Below, piece after piece: positions 32,449-39,221 of a DNA stretch of 64,000 nucleotides (positions are counted from its first letter, which is position 1; the number at the start of each line of letters is the position of its first letter). Both the position numbers and the translations under genes were made by a program. The notes below the pieces were generated by a model. It was not told where the DNA came from and did no database searches. It worked only from the letters and a program-made list of their open reading frames with translations. Source of the DNA: VRUE01 sp963770315 (lineage in GTDB: Bacteria > Actinomycetota > Thermoleophilia > Solirubrobacterales > 70-9); NCBI GenBank assembly GCA_963770315.1, contig CAVYPC010000002.1, forward strand, positions 1,426,001 through 1,490,000, given 5' to 3'.

Positions 32449-35262
32449 CTACCCATCAGTCGCGGCGAGGGGGCCCGCCAGCTCGGTTCGCTTTGCCACG
32501 TCGAGCTTCTGGAAGACATGCCGCATGTGCGTCTCGACCGTCTTCGCGGTGACGGTAAGGGCCTGGGCGATCTCGCGGTTGGTCATCCCCTCGGTGGCCA
32601 TGCGGGCGACGCGCAGCTCGCTCGGCGTGAGCGATTCGACTCCGGTGAAGACGGCCTTGCGCGGTCGCGCGCCCGTGGCGGCAAGCTCGACGCGGGCTCG
32701 CTCTTCCAGCGGCCTGGAACCACAGCGGTGGGCCAGCTCCAACGCCTCGCGCAGCGGCTCGCGCGCTTCCTTGCGGAAGTTGCCGCGGCGCAGCGCGGCG
32801 CCGTGCTCGAGCAGCGCCTCGGCATGCTGATATCGCGCTCGCGTGCCTCCCAGGACCTCCGACGCTTCCCTCAGCAGCTCGACGCCCTCCGTGCCCCCGG
32901 TGACGACACCGTGCTCGCGAAGCGTGACCCCGATGCCCCGCGTGCCGCCGGCCTCGCGCGCGAGCTCGACCGCCTCCGCGGCGATCCGCCGCGCCTCCTC
33001 GTCATTGCCGAGCGCCGCTTCGCAGCGAGCGAGCCCGATCCGCCAGGGGAAGACCTCGGGGTTGGCGAAAGGCAGCCAGGGAATCCGCTCGGATGCAGCG
33101 AGAAAGTCGTTCCTCGCCTCGGCGTGGCGCCCGGCGGCCGCCCTCAATTCGCCGCGGGTGCTGAGCAGGACCGCCCCGGGGCAGCCCGCAACGCGCTCCC
33201 ATCCGCTCCACAGCTCCTCGTACAGCCGCTCGGCAGCGGTCCGCTCTCCCCGGCGGAGCAGCACCTGCATGGCAACCGCCGACCAGAAAGCGCGCGGCGC
33301 GACCAGATCGAAGGGCCGCAGCACGCCGACCGCTATCTCCGAGTCGGCCTGCGCCTCGCGCAGATCGCCGTCGAGGAGATGGGCGAGGGCTCGCACCCCG
33401 TGACCCCCACCCACGCCCGGCAGAACGCCCCGCTCGCGAGAACCTTCGATCGCACAGTCGAAGAGCCCGGTCACCGTTCCGCCGCGGTCGGCAAGCACCA
33501 GCGCGACGAGGGAACCCTGCGGCGGCAGCCCCGCCACGGCATCGGCAAACAACGTGTCGGGGTCGGCAATGGCCGACTCGGCGACTCGCCGCGATCGCTC
33601 CAAAGGACCGAAGCCGAGAGAATCGAGGGCCGCCATCCCCTGCAGCACCGCACGACCGGGCAGCGTGTCGGCGCTGGGCATCCGCGCCGGTATCGCCTCC
33701 CCGGGGATCCGCTCGAGGCCCCAGACGACCTGGATCAGGAGCCAGGCGCGCAGCATCAGGCCGAGCTCGCCATCCGGATCGGGCAGCTCCGAGAGAGAGT
33801 CTTCGATCAGGCCGGTGGCCTCCTCGTTGCCGTTGCGCAGGCCGAGCGAGCTCGCCAGCTCGTAGGCGATCTCTCCCCGCAACGCGTAGTCGGCGGTCGC
33901 GGCGCGCACCGTGCGCAGCACTTCGAGCCCCTCCGGGTCGTTCGACCTCAGGAGGGCGACTCCCAGCTCGCGGCTGACCGCCAGCCGCTCGGCCTGTTTC
34001 GGTGGCTCACGCAGCGCCCGCCGCAGGTAGCGCACGGCGGCGTCCGCGGCGCCGCGGCCAAGCGCCGCGGCGGACGCGGCGCGCAGTTCCGCCACCGCCC
34101 ACTCGTCGGCGGCGGGCTCGGCGAGCAGCAGGTGGGCGGCCACCGTGTCGACCTCGAGGCCGTCCTCGTGCAGCAGGCGCGCGGCCCGGGCGTGCATGGC
34201 AGCGCGGCTCGGCTCGGGGATCCCGGTCAGGACGGCATCCCTGATCAACGGGTGGACGAAGGCCAGGGACGACGTGTCGGCGAGCAGGCGGGCGGCGATC
34301 AGCCTTTCGCCCGCCGCGGTGACAGCGGCTGGCGGCAACTCCGCCAGCGCCGCGACCAGGCGCGGAGCGCCGTTCGGCTCCAGTACCGCGACCGCCTTGG
34401 CGACCTCGACCGATTGCTCGCCGAGCCGCGCCAGCCTGGCGCGAATCGAGTGCGAGACGCCGGCGGCGGCCGTCTGGGTGAGGCACTCGACGCTCTCCTC
34501 GCTCTGCTCCAGCTCCGCCGTGCGCAGCGCCCGGGCAAGCTCGGCGAGGAGGAAGGGGTTGCCGGCGGTCGCGTCGCAGCAGGCCTGGGCGAAGCGCTCG
34601 GTCGACTCGAGCCCGGTCTCCCCCGCGACCAGGGCCGAGGCGGCCCGGGTCGAGAGCGGCGAGGGCTCGATCACCCGCTCGGGCGCCTCGCGGCGAAGCT
34701 CGTCCAGCAGCTTCTCGTGAAAGCCCGGCTCGCCGCTCCTCACCCCCACGGTCATCGCGGCGGGCGAGCCGTCGAGACGGCGGCCGATGTAGCTCAGCGC
34801 CTGCAATGAAGAGAGATCGGCCCACTGGGCGTCATCGACGACGAGCAGCAGGGGCGCCGTCGCGGCCAGGTCGGCCGCGAGCCAGTAGAGGCCGTGCTCG
34901 ATCGCCCCGCCTTCGGCCGCCTCGGCGCCCGGTTCGAAGACCGGCGCGGCAAGCGCGGCGCTGCCGCTCAGCAACTCCGCCCGGCGGGCCGTGTCGCGCA
35001 GCACCGGCTCGAACAGCTGGCGGACGACGCCGTAGGGGAAATCGCGCTCGTACTCGCCGCCGCGGGCGCGCAGGAGGAGCATTCCCCGCTGCGCCGCCAT
35101 CTCAGCGGCAGCGGCGAGGAGCGAGGTCTTGCCGGCGCCCGCCTCCCCCTCGACCACCATCACTCCCCCCACCCCGGCCTCCGCGGCGGCGAGGAGCTGC
35201 TCGATCTTCGCAAGCTCCTCCTCGCGCTCCAGAAGTGCGGTTGCGGCAGCCGCCATGCTCAC
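32449..35262 (-). CDS. LAL-type (large ATP-binding) LuxR family transcriptional regulator
   Basis: A 937-residue protein. The N-terminal ATPase has Walker A (EGEAGAGKTSLL) and Walker B (LLLVVDDAQWADLSS); a long helical/TPR middle follows; and the C-terminal LuxR helix-turn-helix (LTPSELRVARMATEGMTNRE, then VTAKTVETHMRHVFQKL) binds DNA. Such regulators use ATP and an inducer to activate catabolic or secondary-metabolite genes. Its target is unknown; the amidohydrolase gene immediately upstream on the same strand is the obvious candidate. The first ATG (35260-35262) is used; MAAAATALLEREEEL two codons later is equally good. Confidence 0.9.
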   Translation of the reverse strand: MSMAAAATALLEREEELAKIEQLLAAAEAGVGGVMVVEGEAGAGKTSLLAAAAEMAAQRGMLLLRARGGEYERDFPYGVVRQLFEPVLRDTARRAELLSGSAALAAPVFEPGAEAAEGGAIEHGLYWLAADLAATAPLLLVVDDAQWADLSSLQALSYIGRRLDGSPAAMTVGVRSGEPGFHEKLLDELRREAPERVIEPSPLSTRAASALVAGETGLESTERFAQACCDATAGNPFLLAELARALRTAELEQSEESVECLTQTAAAGVSHSIRARLARLGEQSVEVAKAVAVLEPNGAPRLVAALAELPPAAVTAAGERLIAARLLADTSSLAFVHPLIRDAVLTGIPEPSRAAMHARAARLLHEDGLEVDTVAAHLLLAEPAADEWAVAELRAASAAALGRGAADAAVRYLRRALREPPKQAERLAVSRELGVALLRSNDPEGLEVLRTVRAATADYALRGEIAYELASSLGLRNGNEEATGLIEDSLSELPDPDGELGLMLRAWLLIQVVWGLERIPGEAIPARMPSADTLPGRAVLQGMAALDSLGFGPLERSRRVAESAIADPDTLFADAVAGLPPQGSLVALVLADRGGTVTGLFDCAIEGSRERGVLPGVGGGHGVRALAHLLDGDLREAQADSEIAVGVLRPFDLVAPRAFWSAVAMQVLLRRGERTAAERLYEELWSGWERVAGCPGAVLLSTRGELRAAAGRHAEARNDFLAASERIPWLPFANPEVFPWRIGLARCEAALGNDEEARRIAAEAVELAREAGGTRGIGVTLREHGVVTGGTEGVELLREASEVLGGTRARYQHAEALLEHGAALRRGNFRKEAREPLREALELAHRCGSRPLEERARVELAATGARPRKAVFTGVESLTPSELRVARMATEGMTNREIAQALTVTAKTVETHMRHVFQKLDVAKRTELAGPLAATDG

Positions 35263-35293
35263 CCGGCGTCGATGGTACGCGGACTCGCCCGCT

Positions 35294-36385
35294 CTAGACT
35301 GAAAACGCTGCGCTTTGCACCCCAGGCGTGAGGGCGAGGGTCATCGCCATCGCGATCGCCCACGGAGCCTCGGGGGATCCGTCCTCGGCCTGCTCGAGGA
35401 GGCCGGCGATCCTCGCCCCAGCGCCCGCAGGGTCCGCGGGGTCGTCCTCGCCGATCGCCACCCGGGCCAGCTCCAGCATCCTGCTCGGATCGCCGCCACC
35501 GAGCATCGCGCCCCCGGCCGCCGCGAGCAAGGTCGCCAGCCGGCCCTCGGCGGGGTGGGTGGCCCGTGCGGCGGGGAGAGGGGGGGGCCCGCCGTCGAGG
35601 GGCTCCTCGCCGCCGAGCAGGGCCTCCGCCTGCTCGCCGAAGACGAGCCGCAGCGCCTCCTCGGAGAGCCCGGCGAAACGCGCGCAGCGCAGCGCGATCG
35701 CCAACACCAGCTCGAGGTCCATGTAGGGCTCGTCGCTGCCGAAGAGGATCTGGCCCGGCGGGACGAGAGCAAAAAGGGCGAGCAGGTCGCTGGGGTTCCA
35801 CCAGGAGGTGTCGAAGAAGACATTCGGGTGCTCCACCGCGACCGGCCCCAGCCAGACCAGGTCGGAGACCGCCGCGTGGGCGAGCACGAGCGGGCAGTGC
35901 CGGTGCCGATCCGCCAGCTCGACGATCGGCGTTCCCAGCGAGCCGACGCCGACACCGGCGTGGATCAGCACCGGCACCCTCGCCTCGGAAGCGACGGCGG
36001 CGATCGCGTCGACGTTGGGGTGCTCGAGCCTGAAGTCCTCGGCGCGCGGATGCAGCTTGAAGCCGCGCGCACCGGCCGCGAGCGCCGCTTCCGCATCGGC
36101 TTTGCCGCTCGTCCTCGGGTCGAGCCGGGCGAAGGGGACGAGCGTGTCCGGATAGGCGGCGCACTCCTCCACGACCCGCCGGTTCTCGGGCTCGTAGCCG
36201 CCCTCGACGCAGAGCGGAAAGACGACCGAGCGGCCACCTAACCCCGCAAGGGCCTCAACCTGCTCCGTGGCGCTGCGGGTCGTTCCGTCGACGTCGACCC
36301 CGGTGTGGGAGTGGATGTCGAAGGGCACGATGCCCTGCCCGGAGAGACCGCGCAGCTCCTCCGCGACGACCGCTTGCAGGCTCAC
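35294..36385 (-). CDS. Metal-dependent amidohydrolase (amidohydrolase 2 family)
   Basis: A 363-residue TIM-barrel hydrolase. The metal-site motifs run in order: FDIHSHTG (HxH), RGFKLHPRAEDF, VLIHAGVG, LVLAHAAVSD and LFGSDEPYMD (the Asp). Family members hydrolyse or decarboxylate small ring compounds; the substrate is unknown. The start chosen is GTG 36383-36385, which overlaps the stop of a small upstream ORF as GTGA; an upstream GTG at 36460 would add 25 non-conserved residues. The LAL regulator follows 31 bases downstream. The C-terminal about 90 residues are Ala/Gly-rich and look specific to this lineage. Confidence 0.85.
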   Translation of the reverse strand: MSLQAVVAEELRGLSGQGIVPFDIHSHTGVDVDGTTRSATEQVEALAGLGGRSVVFPLCVEGGYEPENRRVVEECAAYPDTLVPFARLDPRTSGKADAEAALAAGARGFKLHPRAEDFRLEHPNVDAIAAVASEARVPVLIHAGVGVGSLGTPIVELADRHRHCPLVLAHAAVSDLVWLGPVAVEHPNVFFDTSWWNPSDLLALFALVPPGQILFGSDEPYMDLELVLAIALRCARFAGLSEEALRLVFGEQAEALLGGEEPLDGGPPPLPAARATHPAEGRLATLLAAAGGAMLGGGDPSRMLELARVAIGEDDPADPAGAGARIAGLLEQAEDGSPEAPWAIAMAMTLALTPGVQSAAFSV

Positions 36386-36579
36386 GAGCGGCGGGACGGC
36401 GGCGAACCCGCCCCACGACCGTGGCCCGCATCGCCGCCGCCCAGCTCCTGACGAACCCACTCGTCAAAGCTGGGAGGACAGAGCAAGGCCATCTGCGAAG
36501 CGATCGAGAGCGCCCCGGCGAGCTCGATGCCGGCGCTGCGATATCTGTGGTGCCTCTTCTTCCTGCGTGAAATCTTCAT
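36382..36579 (-). CDS. Possible small protein coupled to the amidohydrolase gene
   Basis: 65 codons from ATG 36577-36579, beginning MKISRRKKRHHRYRSAGIEL, with a weakly hydrophobic stretch (GALSIASQMALLC) and ending Gly/Ser/Arg-rich. The stop overlaps the GTG of the amidohydrolase in a GTGA arrangement, the only real evidence for it. No homologue is recognised and no strong ribosome-binding site is seen, so it could be chance. Confidence 0.35.
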   Translation of the reverse strand: MKISRRKKRHHRYRSAGIELAGALSIASQMALLCPPSFDEWVRQELGGGDAGHGRGAGSPPSRRS

Positions 36580-36727
36580 GCAGGCGATGGTCCCTTGCCA
36601 AGGGGGCGTTCGCATCAGGGACCGGCCCTGATCTTTTGCCGGCCGCGAAGAAACGCTCCTAGATGATTGATCCACGACTTCTCGGCAGGCTAGGTGGGGA
36701 TGGCGGGTGCGCCTCTGCAGGAATTGA

Positions 36728-36752
36728 CACCCAAGAGCGGAGCTCTTGGGTG
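36728..36752. repeat. Hairpin CACCCAAGAGC-GGA-GCTCTTGGGTG
   Basis: A perfect 11-bp stem with a GGA loop. An almost identical hairpin, 12 bp with the same GGA loop, occurs at 36927-36953 in the core of the neighbouring long inverted repeat, so the two are related copies. Confidence 0.7.
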
Positions 36753-36839
36753 CTGCCCCTGAGGCTTGAAGTTCCTCGCGAAGCTTGAGCACCCTGAGAC
36801 CGCGCTCACGATCTCGGCCATTGCGGGGGCGTGTCGAGT

Positions 36840-36985
36840 AGAGAAGCCTGGCCGGTCTGCGGTCGAATGTCGCGAAGCGGCCTATGCAATCTGGTGATTG
36901 CGCGGCCGTAGGCCGCGCTCATCGCTCACCCCAAGAGCGGAGCTCTTGGGGTGTCAATTCGACCGCAGACCGGCCAGGCTTCTCT
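36840..36985. repeat. Long intergenic inverted repeat downstream of obg (29-bp perfect arms)
   Basis: The arm at 36840-36868 (AGAGAAGCCTGGCCGGTCTG...) is the exact 29-base complement of 36957-36985. The 88-base core holds two further perfect hairpins: GCGCGGCC/GGCCGCGC (36900-36918) and CACCCCAAGAGC/GCTCTTGGGGTG (36927-36953). It begins 29 bases past the obg stop. It could be a terminator, a structured 3' RNA or a small mobile palindromic element; there is no T run. Confidence 0.8.
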
Positions 36986-37014
36986 GTCCACCTACGGGTC
37001 GCGGGATCGACCGT

Positions 37015-38301
37015 CTAGGGGTGCAGCTCGAACTCGTGCTCGCCGACGCGGATGTCGTCGCCGGGCTCGAAGCCGGCGGCTCGGAGGGCAGCGACGACGC
37101 CGATCTCCCTGAGGCGCTGCTCGAGGTAGGCGAGCGCCTCCTCGTTGCGCAGGTCATGGCGCTCGAAGAGCAGCTCGACACCGCGGCCGAGGACGCGGTA
37201 GCCGCCGTCGTCCTCGCGCTCGACCCGGTAGCCGCCCTCGCCGACCGGGCGGTAGACCCGGTGCTCGGCCTCGAACTCGGCCGCACCGCTCGAGTCCTGG
37301 CGCTCGGGGCGGGCGGGCACGGTGTCGGGCAGCTCGGCGAGGATCGTCTGGCGCAGCTCGACCAACCCCTCGCCGGTGGCCGACGAGACCGCCAGAACCC
37401 GATCGCCGAATCGTTGCCGCCACTCGGCGACCGCCTCCTCCACCCGCTCGGCCGGGAGCAGATCGCGCTTTGAGAGCATGACCAGCTCCGGCAGCCCCTC
37501 CAGCCCCGCCCCGTAGGCCGAAAGCTCGCCCCGCACGGCCTCGTAGCTCGCCTCGGCATCGCCCCCGGCGGGCACTAGGTCGACCAGGTGGACCAGCATC
37601 GAGCAGCGCTCGACGTGAGCGAGGAACTCGTGCCCCAGCCCGGCGCCGTCGGCCGCGCCTTCGATCAGCCCCGGGATGTCGGCAACCACAGCCTGCCTGT
37701 CCTCCCCTTCGATCGTCCCGAGCACGGGAGAGAGCGTCGTGAACGGGTAGTCCCCGACCTTCGGGTCGGCTCTCGTCAGCCGCGCGAGCAGCGACGACTT
37801 GCCGGCGTTTGGCAGCCCGACCAGGCCGACGTCGGCCAGAAGCTTGAGCTGGACCTCGATCCAGCCCTCCTCGCCCTTGGTCCCCTGCTCGGCAAAGCGA
37901 GGCGCCTGCCGGGTCGAGGTCGAGAAGCGCTTGTTCCCGTGCCCCCCGCGCCCTCCGTGCGCCACAACGGCTCGCTGCCCAGCCTCGACCAGATCGACCC
38001 TGCTTCCATCCACCGCCTCCGCCTGAGTTCCGGCAGGCACCGGAATCAAAAGCTCCTCCCCCCGAGCCCCATGCCGGTTGGAACCTTCGCCGCCCTTACC
38101 CCGACCGGCCCTGAAGTGCTTGCTGCCGCGAAGAGCCCCAAGATCCCGCCGCGAGGCATCGCAAACGAGCACGACATCGCCACCGTGCCCCCCATCGCCC
38201 CCATCGGGCCCGCCGCGAGGAACATGAGCCTCCCGCCGAAAGCTCACGCACCCATTCCCGCCAGCCCCACCTTCAACCCAGATTTTCGCCTTGTCGTACA
38301 T
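37015..38301 (-). CDS. obg: GTPase Obg (CgtA), ribosome assembly
   Basis: A 428-residue GTPase for 50S maturation and stress control. Residues 1-160 are the Gly-rich Obg fold (YDKAKIWVEGGAGGNGCVSF), followed by the G domain (G1 GLPNAGKSS, G3 DIPGLIEGA, G4 SKRDLL) and the C-terminal OCT domain (about residues 340-428). The start is ATG 38299-38301; the frame extends further upstream without similarity. A palindromic CCTATATAGG 30 bases upstream may give it its own promoter, although rpmA lies upstream on the same strand. Confidence 0.97.
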   Translation of the reverse strand: MYDKAKIWVEGGAGGNGCVSFRREAHVPRGGPDGGDGGHGGDVVLVCDASRRDLGALRGSKHFRAGRGKGGEGSNRHGARGEELLIPVPAGTQAEAVDGSRVDLVEAGQRAVVAHGGRGGHGNKRFSTSTRQAPRFAEQGTKGEEGWIEVQLKLLADVGLVGLPNAGKSSLLARLTRADPKVGDYPFTTLSPVLGTIEGEDRQAVVADIPGLIEGAADGAGLGHEFLAHVERCSMLVHLVDLVPAGGDAEASYEAVRGELSAYGAGLEGLPELVMLSKRDLLPAERVEEAVAEWRQRFGDRVLAVSSATGEGLVELRQTILAELPDTVPARPERQDSSGAAEFEAEHRVYRPVGEGGYRVEREDDGGYRVLGRGVELLFERHDLRNEEALAYLEQRLREIGVVAALRAAGFEPGDDIRVGEHEFELHP

Positions 38302-38331
38302 GAGATGAAGAGGGTAATGGCGGGAAACCGA

Positions 38332-38341
38332 CCTATATAGG
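38332..38341 (-). promoter_or_regulatory. Candidate obg promoter -10 region
   Basis: CCTATATAGG contains TATATA in otherwise GC-rich DNA 30-40 bases before the obg ATG. The site is palindromic, and no clear -35 is visible. It would let obg be expressed independently after the hairpin element that follows rpmA. Confidence 0.4.
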
Positions 38342-38435
38342 GGGCTAACTCGCCAGAGAGCCCTGAAAGCTTGCGATGCGAAGCTCCGCGGCGCAGATGG
38401 ATCGCGAGCGCAAGGTCCTGCCGGAGCTCGTGGAG

Positions 38436-38540
38436 AGGGGCCGAGGTGCCCCTCCCACGGAGGCTCACGGAACCACACCCGAACCCTGAACCCACGATCA
38501 GCTGCGCGACGGCCTCCGTGGGAGGGGCACCTCGGCCCCT
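38436..38540. repeat. Intergenic palindromic element copy 1 (downstream of rpmA)
   Basis: The arms at 38436-38463 and 38513-38540 are perfect 28-base complements (29 with the next pair). The 47-base core begins with the AGGCTCA side and ends with CAGCTGCGCGACGGCCT. It ends five bases from the rpmA stop. The same core occurs twice more downstream of clpX, with different but again self-complementary arms. No T run follows, so it is not a textbook terminator. Confidence 0.85.
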
Positions 38541-38545
38541 ATTGC

Positions 38546-38797
38546 CTAGTCCGACAGAACGCTGATGGTCCGACCCTTGCGCGACGGCTTGAACTGAACG
38601 ATGCCCGCCTGCTTCGCGAAGATCGTGTGATCGCGACCGAGGCCGACGCCGGTGCCGGGCCAGAACCGGGTCCCGCGCTGGCGCACGATGATCTCGCCGC
38701 CGGTCACCTTCTGGCCGGCGAAGACCTTGACCCCAAGCATGTTGGGGTTTGATTCGCGGCCGTTGCGACTGGAGCCGAGTCCTTTCTTATGAGCCAT
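38546..38797 (-). CDS. rpmA: Large ribosomal subunit protein bL27
   Basis: An 83-residue protein starting MAHKKGLGSSRNGRESNPNM, without the cleavable N-terminal extension found in Firmicutes. It contributes to the peptidyl-transferase centre. Its start overlaps the end of rplU by 11 bases, because rplU carries an unusual C-terminal tail. The palindromic element follows the stop after five bases. Confidence 0.97.
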   Translation of the reverse strand: MAHKKGLGSSRNGRESNPNMLGVKVFAGQKVTGGEIIVRQRGTRFWPGTGVGLGRDHTIFAKQAGIVQFKPSRKGRTISVLSD

Positions 38798-39221
38798 CGT
38801 CGGAGTCCTTTTTGGCGGCGGATTTTTTCTCCGCGGGTTTTTTAGCAGCCGCTTTCGGTTTCGCCTCGGCTTTGGGTTTCGCCTCGGCTTTCGCCGCCGC
38901 TTTGCCGCCACCCAGCTTCAACTCGGTCACCTCGAGCCTGGTCAGCTCGGAGCGGTGGCCGGCGCGGCGGCGGTAGCCCTTCTTCGGCTTGTATTTGAAG
39001 ACCTTGATCTTCGGGCCGCGCAGATGCTCGGCGACGGTCGCCTCGACTTTCACCTTCTCCAGCTCCTTCGGCTCGGCGACTACCTCCTTGTCGCGGAACA
39101 GCACCGGGCGCAGAGCGACTTTGTCGCCCTCTTTTGCGGACAGCCGGTCGACGAGCAGCGAGCTGCCCTTCTCGACCTTGTACTGCTTGCCACCGCTCTC
39201 TATGACTGCGTAAGTGCTCAT
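38787..39221 (-). CDS. rplU: Large ribosomal subunit protein bL21 with a long Lys/Ala-rich tail
   Basis: 144 residues. Residues 1-102 are ordinary L21 (MSTYAVIESGGKQYKVEKGS, VFKYKPKKGYRRRAGHR). The last about 40 are a repetitive tail (AEAKPKAEAKPKAAAKKPAE) ending in acidic DSDDGS, well beyond the usual 100-105 residues. The tail resembles the disordered basic extensions seen on some high-GC ribosomal proteins and could contact rRNA. It overlaps rne by four bases and rpmA by 11. Confidence 0.95.
   Translation of the reverse strand: MSTYAVIESGGKQYKVEKGSSLLVDRLSAKEGDKVALRPVLFRDKEVVAEPKELEKVKVEATVAEHLRGPKIKVFKYKPKKGYRRRAGHRSELTRLEVTELKLGGGKAAAKAEAKPKAEAKPKAAAKKPAEKKSAAKKDSDDGS

Larger units (their letters stand above)
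36580..37014. other. 435-base intergenic region packed with hairpins
   Basis: Between the obg stop and the small ORF before the amidohydrolase. It contains a 7-bp hairpin (ATCAGGG/CCCTGAT, 36615-36633) followed by CTTTTG on the plus strand, a perfect 11-bp hairpin at 36728-36752, and the long inverted repeat 36840-36985. The 11-bp segments GAATTGACACC (36721-36731) and its complement (36950-36960) pair as well. No convincing coding sequence is seen. Confidence 0.6.

Noticed and set aside
32029..34809. 926-codon plus-strand open frame opposite the LAL regulator
   Set aside because: Shadow frame, and it would overlap the end of the hydrolase-cyclase gene in another frame.
36615..36640. Rho-independent terminator (hairpin followed by CTTTTG) on the plus strand
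   Set aside because: No plus-strand gene lies upstream that it could terminate, and the stem is only 7 bp.
36382..36792. Longer 136-codon version of the small ORF upstream of the amidohydrolase
   Set aside because: The extra N-terminal part crosses a GGA-loop hairpin and intergenic DNA and has no coding character.
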